A model generated the notes under the pieces. That model did no database searches. It was not told the origin of the DNA and was given only the letters and a program-made list of their open reading frames with translations. From assembly GCF_002153375.1 (NCBI RefSeq), contig NZ_MTBQ01000001.1, positions 496,001-560,000 on the forward strand: a stretch of DNA of 64,000 nucleotides, given 5' to 3'. The translations under genes were made by a program, and so were the position numbers. The first letter of the stretch is position 1. Each line of letters begins with the position of its first letter. The stretch comes from Oceanobacillus rekensis (GTDB taxonomy: Bacteria > Bacillota > Bacilli > Bacillales > Amphibacillaceae). Below, piece after piece: positions 1-8,048 of the stretch.

Positions 1-2297
1 TGTTGGTTCCGAGTACTGCTTAATAATTCCGCAAAAAAGCTTGCAGGATAATTTGCTTTTAAAAAGGCAAGCTGATAGGAAATTTTACTGTATGCTACCG
101 CATGACTTCTTGGAAACCCATAGTTGGAAAATTTAACAATCCAGCTGAAAATCTCTTCCGCAATATACTGATCATAACCATTATTGTTACACCCGTTGAT
201 GAATGCTTCCCGTTGGGTGTCCATGACATCCTTTTTCTTTTTGCTGACAGCCCTGCGCAATATATCTGCCTCACCAAGGGTAAACCCGGCAATTTGATTG
301 GCAATTTGCATGATCTGTTCCTGATAAACAAGAACACCAAATGTCTTCTCAAGAATTGGTTTCAAGTCCGGGTGTGGATAGGTAACTTCTTCCTTCCCAT
401 GCTTGCGGGCAATATAAGTAGGGATAAAGTCCATTGGACCCGGCCTGAAGAGCGCATTGACAGCAACAATATCTTCAAATGATGTCGGTGCGAGTCTTGT
501 TAAAACTTGCTTCATACCTTGGGATTCCAACTGGAAGACACCATTCGTCTGCCCTTTTCGCAACAATTCGTAGGTTTTCTCGTCATAATCTGGAATCTTT
601 TCCAAGGATAAGTGCTTATCTGCTGTGTATTTGATCGTCTGGATAATTTTCTCAAGCAATGTTAAATTTCTCAAGCCAAGAAAATCCATTTTCAATAATC
701 CGATTGCTTCCAAATCATTCATTGGAAACTGGGTAAGATGTGTATTTGTTGTCCCCACTGTTAATGGTACATTTCCGATTAAAGGTTGCTCACTGATAAC
801 AACCCCTGCAGCATGGGTAGAAATATGTCTCGGTAATCCTTCGAGTTTTACAGCTACGGAAAATAAAGCCTTTAATGTTGGTGAACTTTTGACATAATTA
901 TTCAGTTCTTCAGAAGCTTTCATGATTTCCAGGATACTCATTTTGGATTGGATCGGTATTTCTTTTAAAATAAAATTTGCATCCTGTTGATTAATATCCA
1001 TTGTTTTAATTAATTCTCTGATTAAGGATCGTGCTGCAAAGGTCCCAAAAGTAATAATTTGGGCAACATGGTCTTCCCCATATTTGTTTCTTACATATTC
1101 AATTACTTCATCCCGTCTTGCATCAGAAAAATCAACGTCAATATCCGGCATTGTCAATCGCTCCGGGTTTAAGAAACGTTCGAATAACAAGTTGTATTCA
1201 ATGGGGTCGACATCTGTGATACCTAGTACATAGGCAACAATTGACCCTGCAGAAGAGCCCCGTCCAGGTCCAACAAGAATTTGATTATCTTTAGCATAAG
1301 CAATAAAATCAGCCACAATTAAAAAGTAGTCACTGAAATTCATGGATTGAATAATATGAAGCTCATATGCTAAACGATCTTTAATCTTTTCTGTGAGGAC
1401 ACTGTATTTCTTTTCAACATTCTCAAAGCACTGTTTAGCTAAGTAATCATTTGCCTTCATCCCATCTGGAACAGGAAAAGACGGGATAAGCTGTTGGTCG
1501 AAATCAAATGTTACATGACATTTGTTTTTAATGACTTCCGTCTCATCAAGTACTTCCGGCCAAAATGAATGGAAGCTCTCCATCATCTCAGCTTCCGAAC
1601 GAAGATGTCTATTTTTTAACAAGGGATCGATCATCTTCAATTCCCACTTCTTCCCATTTTTCATTGCCTGTAAGCAATCATAGGCAATATCATCTTTTTC
1701 ATGAAGATAGCTCACATTATTAATTGCTACAACAGGGATGTTATACCTTTCATGGAAAGCTTTTACCGCCTGAAGCAGTTGTCTGTCTTCTTCTGTGCTC
1801 TGATGTCCTACACCAAGGTAAAAATCACCCTCTGCGAAAAGTGCTTGCCATTCATTTAAATATGCAGCTGTATCTTCATTTGTATATGTAAGGAAATAGG
1901 TTTGGAGTTTCTCACTATTCGTAGGAAAGATACAAATTAACTGATCACTGTACGTACGTAATTCTTCCCTAGCTATACCATCTTTGCCTTGAAGTTGAAT
2001 GGCTGTACTGATTTTCATTAACTGACGATAACCAGTATTGTTTTTCGCTAACAGAACACATGGGGTACTTTCATCTGCTTCCTGTTCGCGAACATGGACG
2101 GTCATACCGATAATCGGTTTGATGCCATAACTCTCACATGCACGATAAAAAGGGATGACGCCATACAATACTTCCACATCTGTAAGGGCAAGCGCATCGA
2201 AATCCAGCTCATTCGCCCGCTCCACCAATTTAGGAATTGTTATTGTACTATCCATTAAACTATATCCGCTTTTCACTTGTAAATGTGTGTATGCCAT
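1..2297 (-). CDS. dnaE: DNA polymerase III subunit alpha DnaE (3' end outside window)
   Basis: Replicative C-family polymerase, the DnaE of Gram-positives that extends primers at the fork beside PolC. About 765 codons lie in the window, read leftward from ATG at 2297 (MAYTHLQVKSGYSLMDST), and the frame is open to the edge. Visible: N-terminal PHP domain (about 1-280) with the first metal motif reduced to HLQ as in other Gram-positive DnaE; GPGRGSSAGS at about 340; the catalytic motif PDIDVDF at about 380; GLPRHISTHAAG; KMDFLGLRNLT; FRPGPM; NYGFPRSHAVAYS near the edge. The C-terminal OB and tau-binding parts are missing only because the window ends. Divergent from ytrH, as in B. subtilis. Very secure. 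Confidence 0.97.
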   Translation of the reverse strand, partial: MAYTHLQVKSGYSLMDSTITIPKLVERANELDFDALALTDVEVLYGVIPFYRACESYGIKPIIGMTVHVREQEADESTPCVLLAKNNTGYRQLMKISTAIQLQGKDGIAREELRTYSDQLICIFPTNSEKLQTYFLTYTNEDTAAYLNEWQALFAEGDFYLGVGHQSTEEDRQLLQAVKAFHERYNIPVVAINNVSYLHEKDDIAYDCLQAMKNGKKWELKMIDPLLKNRHLRSEAEMMESFHSFWPEVLDETEVIKNKCHVTFDFDQQLIPSFPVPDGMKANDYLAKQCFENVEKKYSVLTEKIKDRLAYELHIIQSMNFSDYFLIVADFIAYAKDNQILVGPGRGSSAGSIVAYVLGITDVDPIEYNLLFERFLNPERLTMPDIDVDFSDARRDEVIEYVRNKYGEDHVAQIITFGTFAARSLIRELIKTMDINQQDANFILKEIPIQSKMSILEIMKASEELNNYVKSSPTLKALFSVAVKLEGLPRHISTHAAGVVISEQPLIGNVPLTVGTTNTHLTQFPMNDLEAIGLLKMDFLGLRNLTLLEKIIQTIKYTADKHLSLEKIPDYDEKTYELLRKGQTNGVFQLESQGMKQVLTRLAPTSFEDIVAVNALFRPGPMDFIPTYIARKHGKEEVTYPHPDLKPILEKTFGVLVYQEQIMQIANQIAGFTLGEADILRRAVSKKKKDVMDTQREAFINGCNNNGYDQYIAEEIFSWIVKFSNYGFPRSHAVAYSKISYQLAFLKANYPASFFAELLSSTRNQ

Positions 2298-2330
2298 ACT
2301 AATCCCGCCTTTTTCTTTCTAAAAATCCGT

Positions 2331-2375
2331 GTTCAAAAAGGATTCGATACATCATTTTTACCGGACTTTTTGAAC
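2331..2375. repeat. Minimal copy of a GTTCAAAAAG terminal-inverted-repeat element
   Basis: A 45-bp unit begins GTTCAAAAAG and ends CTTTTTGAAC, an exact 10-bp inverted repeat. Its right part, ATTTTTACCGGACTTTTTGAA, recurs at 5240, 22453 and (inverted) 41523. It sits 34 bp upstream of dnaE, so the dnaE promoter must lie in or beyond it. Likely a deletion derivative of the larger elements at 22345 and 41523. Confidence 0.75.
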
Positions 2376-2440
2376 ATCCTCTAACAGTTATTATAGCAGT
2401 GAATTCAGAACATGCATACGCATTAGCTTCTATTCCTATC

Positions 2441-2467
2441 ATAACATGTCCCTCTTTCTCATAGAAT
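2441..2467 (+). promoter_or_regulatory. Possible sigma-E promoter for ytrHI
   Basis: ATAACA (2441-2446) and CATAGAAT (2460-2467), 13 bp apart, resemble the sigma-E -35 and -10 (CATAnnnT) elements and lie about 35 bp upstream of ytrH. ytrH and ytrI are mother-cell genes in B. subtilis, which fits. The -35 match is weak. Confidence 0.4.
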
Positions 2468-2503
2468 GTAGGAGTAGCATGCCTTAGAAGGAGTGCATAT
2501 GTT

Positions 2504-2836
2504 ATGGAGGAACGTTTTTTTGCAGCATTTATCCATTGTTTTTTTATTGCTCTCGGAGTTATTATCGGTGGATCTTTCATTGGGAGTATTGGAGATTTCG
2601 CAACCGGTGATGCACCATTAACTTCCATGGGACGCATTGCTGACAGACTGCGAATTTGGGCAATTATCGCAGCAATCGGTGGCACATTTGATGCGATTGC
2701 CAATTTTGAAAAAGGATTACTTGATGGTTCAACCATTGATATCTTCAAACAAGCACTGCTTATCCTTTCGGCAATGGGCGGGGTGAAAGTAGGTATCATA
2801 CTTATTGATTGGTTTCTGCAAAGGGAGGTATCCTGA
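2504..2836 (+). CDS. ytrH: Sporulation membrane protein YtrH
   Basis: 110-aa integral membrane protein of the YtrH family, needed for efficient sporulation in B. subtilis, where it is made in the mother cell. Hydrophobic segments are at about 5-28 (FFAAFIHCFFIALGVIIGG), 50-63 and 82-103. The start at 2504 has AGAAGGAG nine bases upstream. The stop codon shares one base with the ytrI start (TGATG), so the two are translationally coupled. Divergent from dnaE. A 185-codon frame on the other strand overlaps it and is rejected as a shadow. Confidence 0.9.
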   Translation: MEERFFAAFIHCFFIALGVIIGGSFIGSIGDFATGDAPLTSMGRIADRLRIWAIIAAIGGTFDAIANFEKGLLDGSTIDIFKQALLILSAMGGVKVGIILIDWFLQREVS

Positions 2837-3339
2837 TGCATATCCCACCCTATCATAGAAATTCAACATGGCAGCGGTTTTTTGTCGGAGCTTTCTTCGG
2901 TAGCATTATCTCCTACTTCATCCTGATATATATGTATGGGACCATGTATGAAGAACGTTTAACAGAGAACATGGAACTAGCCTCCGAATTACGGGAATTA
3001 AAAATTCAAAATGAGGCTTTACTAAAAGATAAAGAAGATTTGGATGAAAAATCGCAGGAACCATTATCAGTCAGTTCCATTTCGATTACTATTCATGAAG
3101 GTGAGCAACTAAAAATAGACCGTTTAATTGAAATTCAGCTTGAGGAATTGATTATTGAAGAAGTGAACCATCTAGTAGGCCAAGAAATAGAAGTTATTAA
3201 CAAAAGTGACCAACTGCTCATATCAGCAATTGAAAATAAAGGGTTTACCATTGAAGATGTCACCTATTATTTTGAAATAAATAAACTTTATATTTCCCCA
3301 GAACTGAAAATAAGCGTTATCCCAAAGTTGTCCAGCTAG
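2836..3339 (+). CDS. ytrI: Sporulation membrane protein YtrI
   Basis: 167-aa protein with one transmembrane helix at about 16-36 (FFVGAFFGSIISYFILIYMY), a short coiled coil at about 45-80 and a mixed alpha/beta soluble C-terminus. This matches YtrI, the sporulation partner of YtrH. The ATG at 2836 is chosen over an in-frame GTG at 2809 because AGGGAGG lies just upstream (2822-2828) and the ATG overlaps the ytrH stop. Its molecular role is not known. Confidence 0.87.
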   Translation: MHIPPYHRNSTWQRFFVGAFFGSIISYFILIYMYGTMYEERLTENMELASELRELKIQNEALLKDKEDLDEKSQEPLSVSSISITIHEGEQLKIDRLIEIQLEELIIEEVNHLVGQEIEVINKSDQLLISAIENKGFTIEDVTYYFEINKLYISPELKISVIPKLSS

Positions 3340-3530
3340 CCCAGGAGGTTCTTGACATTTCTGAAAAAATATGGATTTTATGTTGAAAGTAGTATATAAT
3401 TGGAAATAAAGTTAATAGTCTGTTTATTATATAAATAATCCAATTAAAGATGCTGCTACCCGTATAGGTGTGACGTAGACTTTATGAACGTCCAGTTTTT
3501 AATAAAACTTTATTGAAGGGAGTCCATTCC

Positions 3531-3728
3531 ATGTTACCCATCAATCTAAGAAGAATGCGCGATGATAAGATTGAACATCTAAAAAAAGGCCAAAATGCTT
3601 TCGCCGAAGAAGATGAACTTATTCGGCTAATGAAAAGGGCAATTGAAAAAGAAGGCTTACATGTTGAGTGTGACGAGACGACTTCTGGATGCTGGTTTAT
3701 CCCGAAAACGACTAGCAAAACTAGTTGA
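3531..3728 (+). CDS. Small conserved-looking protein, possibly YtzJ-like
   Basis: 65-aa charged protein (MLPINLRRMRDDKIEHL...), no membrane segment, ending ETTSGCWFIPKTTSKTS. GAAGGGAG sits 9-10 bases before ATG 3531; an in-frame TTG at 3513 is less likely. It occupies the slot between ytrI and nrnA where B. subtilis carries the small unknown gene ytzJ, so orthology is plausible by position only. It is 191 bp from ytrI, so it probably has its own promoter, and is followed by a strong terminator. Confidence 0.7.
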   Translation: MLPINLRRMRDDKIEHLKKGQNAFAEEDELIRLMKRAIEKEGLHVECDETTSGCWFIPKTTSKTS

Positions 3729-3734
3729 TAAATA

Positions 3735-3773
3735 AAATAGTGATGATTTCTGAATAGAAATCATCACTATTTT
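3735..3773. terminator. Bidirectional terminator between the small gene and nrnA
   Basis: Near-perfect hairpin: AATAGTGATGATTTCT pairs with AGAAATCATCACTATT across a short loop, with A-rich and T-rich flanks on both sides. It can end both the rightward small gene and leftward nrnA. Confidence 0.88.
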
Positions 3774-3775
3774 AT

Positions 3776-4726
3776 TTATTGATCTTTATATGTCAAACAT
3801 ACTTGTTGAAGCTCTTTTGTCATTTTATCCACTTCTTCCCATGAGTAGACGGTTGCACCAGAGGCAAGTGGATGTCCACCACCATTATGAATGACCGCTA
3901 TTCCATTAATAACCGGACCTTTGGAACGCAGTCGCACACGTATTTGATCATCCTCCTCAATGAAAAATACCCATGCTTTAATACCCTTCACATTACTGAT
4001 TACATTGACAAGCTGTGCGGATTCATTTGCAGTCACAGCAAACTTTTCCAGTATTTCTTTCGTCAGTTTAATAGTGCACAGTCCAGATGGATGCAAGTTA
4101 AATTGTTGCAGTATATAGCCGCTCATTCTGGTAATCTTATCTTCTACACTGTATAGCTCTTTATATAAAGCTGGACGGTCAAAATGATAAGTTACAAGCT
4201 CTGCAGCATATTGAAAAGTTTCCTTACGTGTACTAGGATACATAAATCTTCCCGTATCCCCAACAATGCCTGCATACAGTAATCGTGCTGCTTCATCATT
4301 CATTTTTAATCCATCTTCTTTAGCAGTATCATACATCTCAAAAATCATTTCACTAACCGAACTTGCATTTGTATCTATCCAGCTTATATCTCCGTAGGGA
4401 TCCACATTTGGATGATGATCAATCTTAATTAGTTTATCCCCCAGGCTGTATCGCCCATCATCAATTCGGGCAATATTTGCCGTGTCACAAACAATAACAA
4501 GTGCATGCTGATAGACGAAATCCTCTATTACATCCATTCGACTTAGAAATGTCAACGATGGCTCTTCTTCACCAACAGCATAAATTTGTTTATCTGGAAA
4601 GGAAACTTTAAGTATTTCTCGCAGACCTGTCTGTGACCCGATTGCATCTGGATCAGGTCTTACATGGCGATGAATGATTATTGTATCGTACTCTTTTATC
4701 GTATCTAAAATTTGCTTTACTTCCAT
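3776..4726 (-). CDS. nrnA: Bifunctional oligoribonuclease and PAP phosphatase NrnA
   Basis: DHH/DHHA1 phosphoesterase that degrades short RNAs (nanoRNA) and hydrolyses 3'-phosphoadenosine 5'-phosphate. 316 aa, the usual length. Metal-binding motifs are all present: HRHVRPDPDAIGSQ at 19-32, CDTANIARID at about 79, IDHHPN at about 102, and the DHHA1 motif NGGGHPLASGA at about 281. The substrate-binding RVRLRSKG is also present. Same gene order as B. subtilis (ytrI-ytqI-ytpI). Cytoplasmic. Confidence 0.95.
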   Translation of the reverse strand: MEVKQILDTIKEYDTIIIHRHVRPDPDAIGSQTGLREILKVSFPDKQIYAVGEEEPSLTFLSRMDVIEDFVYQHALVIVCDTANIARIDDGRYSLGDKLIKIDHHPNVDPYGDISWIDTNASSVSEMIFEMYDTAKEDGLKMNDEAARLLYAGIVGDTGRFMYPSTRKETFQYAAELVTYHFDRPALYKELYSVEDKITRMSGYILQQFNLHPSGLCTIKLTKEILEKFAVTANESAQLVNVISNVKGIKAWVFFIEEDDQIRVRLRSKGPVINGIAVIHNGGGHPLASGATVYSWEEVDKMTKELQQVCLTYKDQ

Positions 4727-4851
4727 TATTTTACCCCTACTCTATTAATTTTCTTTTTATTTCTGGATATCTATGTAAAAAGCAGTTACAATTAAGGATG
4801 GATTTCTAAGATGATATACTAACACAAACGAACGAAATTAGGAGAGATTAG

Positions 4852-5148
4852 ATGGTTATATTCCCGATTGTCATTGTTATTACTGCAGTGCTATATATTT
4901 ATTATAAGGTTGCCATTCTTAAAAGCAATGATGAACTTACTCAAAAGTATTTTAACGGAAAAGCCCGACTATGTCTCGGAACATTCCTTTTATTTTTCGG
5001 TATCAATCAATATATCTTTTACAAAACACAGCTCGCATTGTTCATCTGTCTGATTATCGTACTCTTTGGCGCACTTCAAATGTATAGAGGTTTTAAAGAG
5101 GCAAGACATTATCGCAATGAATGGCGCAGGCTAAACCCGAATGAGTAG
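4852..5148 (+). CDS. ytpI: Membrane protein YtpI
   Basis: 98-aa protein of the YtpI family, function unknown. Three hydrophobic helices at about 2-20, 41-58 and 63-80, then a basic tail rich in Arg (EARHYRNEWRRLNPNE). Start ATG 4852 has AGGAGAG nine bases upstream. Divergent from nrnA with a 125-bp gap; followed at once by a strong terminator. Confidence 0.88.
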   Translation: MVIFPIVIVITAVLYIYYKVAILKSNDELTQKYFNGKARLCLGTFLLFFGINQYIFYKTQLALFICLIIVLFGALQMYRGFKEARHYRNEWRRLNPNE

Positions 5149-5151
5149 GTA

Positions 5152-5187
5152 AAAAGAAATCGGCGAATAACTCGCCGATTTCTTTTT
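5152..5187 (+). terminator. Terminator after ytpI
   Basis: AAAAGAAATCGGCGA pairs with TCGCCGATTTCTTTT around loop ATAAC, followed by a T run. It directly follows the ytpI stop. Confidence 0.92.
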
Positions 5188-5199
5188 TAAATTGATTAT

Positions 5200-5262
5200 C
5201 GCAACGGAAAAGCAAGAATTCCTACCAAATTCGAAGTGTCATTTTTACCGGACTTTTTAAAC
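5200..5262. repeat. Truncated copy of the GTTCAAAAAG element (right end only)
   Basis: About 63 bp matches, in inverse orientation, the first 70 bp of the large element at 41523: shared blocks are AAAGCAAG, AAATTCGA and CATTTTTACCGG. The terminal repeat is slightly decayed (TTTTTAAAC). No left end is seen. Lies at the 3' side of ytoI. Confidence 0.65.
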
Positions 5263-5268
5263 AACCTA

Positions 5269-6576
5269 TTAACGATTGATCAGTTGTGCCAAAATTAATC
5301 CTTTACCAACAAGTTGATTTTCATTGAACACTTCCACATCAATTTTCGCATATAACCTTCCGACATCAAGCAGTCTAGGTTTAATGAGCAGCATGCTGTC
5401 GATCTGGACCGGCTTTGTGAAATAAACGGTCAGATTTTCTATTGTGATGTCTGCTTTTTTCACCTTCATCAGTAATCTATTACTTGCCTCCGTTATCAAT
5501 GATGTAAACACACCATTGGATAATGTACCTAATTGGTTGGTCATCTGTGGGATTACTTTCGATTCAAAGACGGATTCATCATCACTGCTTTCTTCCAGAT
5601 TGCTTGTGATAATATCATCAATTGTCTCACCAACCTGTGGTTGCCTTTGAATTTGCTGCATTGCCTTCAATACATCCTGTCTGGAAACAACCCCTTGTAG
5701 GTGATGCGCCTGGTCAACAACAGGAACCAGTTCAATTCCTTCCCAAACCATTGTATGTGCAACAGATGCAAGTGATGTCCTTGCCTGTACAACTTGTGGA
5801 TTCTTACTCATCACACGTTCAATCGCGATTTCCCGATCTTTACCAACAATATCTTTCGAGGAAACCATTCCGACAACACGTAATTTATTATCGACTACCG
5901 GAAAACGCGAGTGAGACGATTTCTCATTAAGCTCATACCACTTGGCAATCGTATCTTTCACTCTCAAAAAATGCGACGCTTCAAATGATGTTGCGATATC
6001 CCCTACAAAAACAATTTCTTTCTTGATTAGTTGATCATATATTGCCCGATTAATCATGGCTGCAACCGTATATGAATCGTAGCTCGTCGAAATAATTGGC
6101 AGTTTTTGTTCATCTGCGAGTTTCTTAATATGCTCCTCTGTGTCAAATCCACCAGTGATCAGCACAGCTGCACCTGCGTTCAATGCTAATTCATGTGCTT
6201 TATACCGGTTCCCAACAATAAGCAGGGAATTCGCCTGTGTATAACGCATCATGGCATCCAACTGCATCGCACCAATGACAAATTTACTTAATGTTTTATG
6301 AAGACCATCACTGCCACCTAATACTTGTCCATCAATAATATTTACAATTTCAGCAAATGTAAGCTGCTCAATGTTCTCTTTTTTCTTACGTTCAATACGT
6401 ATTGTACCAACACGTTCAATCGTGCTTACGATTCCTTGATTCTCCGCCTCTTTTATCGCGCGATATGCCGTCCCGTCACTTACATTCAAGTCCTTTGCAA
6501 TTTGTCTTACAGATATTTTACTGCCAACTGACAATGAGATAATATGCTGTATTATTTGCTCATGCTTGGTAGCCAT
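5269..6576 (-). CDS. ytoI: YtoI: HTH, DRTGG, CBS pair and hotdog domain protein
   Basis: 435-aa multidomain protein of unknown function, conserved in Bacillaceae. In order: a GntR-like winged helix at about 1-60 (KISVRQIAKDLNVSDGTAYRAIKEAENQGIV), a DRTGG domain at about 95-180, two CBS domains at about 190-310 that usually bind adenine nucleotides, and a C-terminal hotdog/thioesterase-like fold at about 330-432. The domain set suggests a nucleotide-sensing regulator, which is inference. ATG 6576 is chosen over a TTG at 6597 because GGTGAAA is positioned before it. A large inverted repeat overlaps its start. Confidence 0.9.
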   Translation of the reverse strand: MATKHEQIIQHIISLSVGSKISVRQIAKDLNVSDGTAYRAIKEAENQGIVSTIERVGTIRIERKKKENIEQLTFAEIVNIIDGQVLGGSDGLHKTLSKFVIGAMQLDAMMRYTQANSLLIVGNRYKAHELALNAGAAVLITGGFDTEEHIKKLADEQKLPIISTSYDSYTVAAMINRAIYDQLIKKEIVFVGDIATSFEASHFLRVKDTIAKWYELNEKSSHSRFPVVDNKLRVVGMVSSKDIVGKDREIAIERVMSKNPQVVQARTSLASVAHTMVWEGIELVPVVDQAHHLQGVVSRQDVLKAMQQIQRQPQVGETIDDIITSNLEESSDDESVFESKVIPQMTNQLGTLSNGVFTSLITEASNRLLMKVKKADITIENLTVYFTKPVQIDSMLLIKPRLLDVGRLYAKIDVEVFNENQLVGKGLILAQLINR

Positions 6577-6581
6577 TTTTA

Positions 6582-6647
6582 TTTCACCAGCTTTCAACTG
6601 TACTATATCACTTAATAGTAATTATTATACAGTTGAAATGGGTGAAA
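6582..6647. promoter_or_regulatory. Large inverted repeat at the ytoI start, candidate operator
   Basis: TTTCACC-AG-CTTTCAACTGTA (6582-6602) is mirrored by TACAGTTGAAATGGGTGAAA (6628-6647). The inner 11 bp (TTTCAACTGTA) is exact and the arms are 25 bp apart over an AT-rich centre that would hold the ytoI promoter. Because YtoI has an N-terminal HTH, autoregulation is a reasonable guess. Confidence 0.5.
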
Positions 6648-6648
6648 C

Positions 6649-6876
6649 TCAATGAAAATCACGACTCCTCCCGTTATATTCTTCCTGTTCCATTACTGGT
6701 GGCCTTGTCATTTGTAAAAGCGTTGCAAAGTTGGCACCGACAACAAGCAACAGAAACGCAAGCCAACCTCCCCAGAAAATTAATTCTGTGTTTGTCGTTG
6801 CATATGGAATGATAGGCCAGGCGATATATAGGAAAAAGCCAGCTAATAATAATCGCAAAATGGCATAATGACGCAT
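6649..6876 (-). CDS. Small two-helix membrane protein, unknown
   Basis: 75-aa protein starting MRHYAILRLLLAGFF with hydrophobic helices at about 6-24 and 33-52 and a polar tail that contains MTRPPVMEQEEYNGRSRDFH. Start 6876 is preferred over the upstream ATG at 6939 because GAGGGGGGA precedes it. I do not recognise the family. It lies between the pilus locus terminator and the ytoI regulatory repeat and may be part of neither. Confidence 0.65.
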   Translation of the reverse strand: MRHYAILRLLLAGFFLYIAWPIIPYATTNTELIFWGGWLAFLLLVVGANFATLLQMTRPPVMEQEEYNGRSRDFH

Positions 6877-6945
6877 CGATATCCCCCCTCTACTTTTAAA
6901 TTTATGAAGGGAAATGTAACATAAGAACTTTTTTTGCAAAGTAAA

Positions 6946-6971
6946 AGGACAGCCACAATGTTAGCTATCCT
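6946..6971 (-). terminator. Terminator at the 3' end of the pilus operon
   Basis: On the minus strand AGGATAGC pairs with GCTGTCCT (one mismatch) and is followed by TTTTACTTTG. The pilO stop codon lies inside the stem. Confidence 0.7.
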
Positions 6972-7510
6972 GCATGAAATGCTGTAAATGTAATTGTTAG
7001 GTATATATCACTTTCTGATTGCTCCATGTTAATGGCGTCTAAACGCAGGAGACGCTCACTTTTTTTGACTCCATCCAAAAATATATGAATGGCGTCGAGG
7101 TCTGCTGCTGTTGCATCCAGTGTATAGCTGTTTTCTTTGATGATAGAGCTTTCTTCCTCTCCTTCTTGCTGTACCGTTATTTCACCACTTACACCGATAT
7201 ACTCAATACTTACATTAGCATTCACAGCAATTTCTTGCATTTCAGTTAAAATTGTATCCGTTGATTTACTTTCTGGTATTTTAGCAACTGTATTTTTCAA
7301 ATCATCACTAACTTCTTCTTCCATACCATTTTTAATATTTTGCAGTTGCTTTTCATACATTGATATCTCCGTCTCGATTGCCTTCGTTTCCGCCTGTAAT
7401 GGTTTGATCAAATTTAAATAGGTAATTCCGTAGATTAGTAGAATCGCTACAACAATACCAATAGCAATATATGTATGGTTTTGATTCCAATGTTTAATCA
7501 TTTGCTGCAA
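6965..7510 (-). CDS. pilO: PilO-like type IV pilus assembly protein
   Basis: 181 aa: a single transmembrane helix at about 15-33 (YIAIGIVVAILLIYGITYL), then a coiled coil at about 36-65 (LQAETKAIETEISMYEKQLQ) and an alpha/beta domain, the PilO layout. In type IV pili PilO pairs with PilN in the inner-membrane alignment complex. Overlaps the end of pilN by 17 bp. Low sequence conservation is normal for this family; the call rests on topology and on its place after pilM and pilN. Reading frame is intact although the pilus locus is otherwise decaying. Confidence 0.82.
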   Translation of the reverse strand: MQQMIKHWNQNHTYIAIGIVVAILLIYGITYLNLIKPLQAETKAIETEISMYEKQLQNIKNGMEEEVSDDLKNTVAKIPESKSTDTILTEMQEIAVNANVSIEYIGVSGEITVQQEGEEESSIIKENSYTLDATAADLDAIHIFLDGVKKSERLLRLDAINMEQSESDIYLTITFTAFHAG

Positions 7511-8036
7511 ACCCCTCTACTACTAAACCGCCTGCCATGGTTAGGGTTAAGGTCGCTTCATAGAAATCTTCCATTTTCACCGTACTAGTAAGTTGTATAT
7601 CCTGAATATAATCTTGTTCTGTAAGCAAAGACATATATACAGCAACTTCGTTCAACGATGGAAAAGCAGCATCCATGATAATTTGATTCTCTGCCCCCAT
7701 GTCATATGTCATCAACTGCTCTGATCTGGAAAGCAATCCGACGATGTCATGATACAATTCCATCGCCGGAAGCATTTCACTTTCCAATAAGAGCAATTCC
7801 TCCTGCAACCGTTCAAGCTGCCTTTCAGTTCCATGTGTATTTTGTTGCTCTATAAGAACTGACTCTACTTGAAACCGTTCATTTGCAAGAGAACTTAGTT
7901 GATTATCATAATTATTTTTTTGGAATAACAGTGCACTAACAGCAAGGAGCAGAAGCAATACGAAAATAGTTCCAAGGGCGATAAAAGCACTGTTTTTATT
8001 TGGTTCTTTTTCAAGAAAATTAATCTCTGTGTTCAT
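7494..8036 (-). CDS. pilN: PilN-like type IV pilus assembly protein
   Basis: 180 aa. The N-terminus MNTEINFLEKEPNKN matches the conserved INLL-type motif by which PilN docks on cytoplasmic PilM. One transmembrane helix at about 18-38, a coiled coil at about 48-90, then a ferredoxin-like fold. Sits between pilM (12-bp gap) and pilO (overlap), the standard order. Intact. Confidence 0.85.
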   Translation of the reverse strand: MNTEINFLEKEPNKNSAFIALGTIFVLLLLLAVSALLFQKNNYDNQLSSLANERFQVESVLIEQQNTHGTERQLERLQEELLLLESEMLPAMELYHDIVGLLSRSEQLMTYDMGAENQIIMDAAFPSLNEVAVYMSLLTEQDYIQDIQLTSTVKMEDFYEATLTLTMAGGLVVEGFAAND

Positions 8037-8048
8037 GCTTCTCCCCCC

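Noticed and set aside
2299..2856. 185-codon minus-strand frame covering ytrH
   Set aside because: Antisense shadow of ytrH; no RBS, and ytrH has family-level identity and translational coupling to ytrI.
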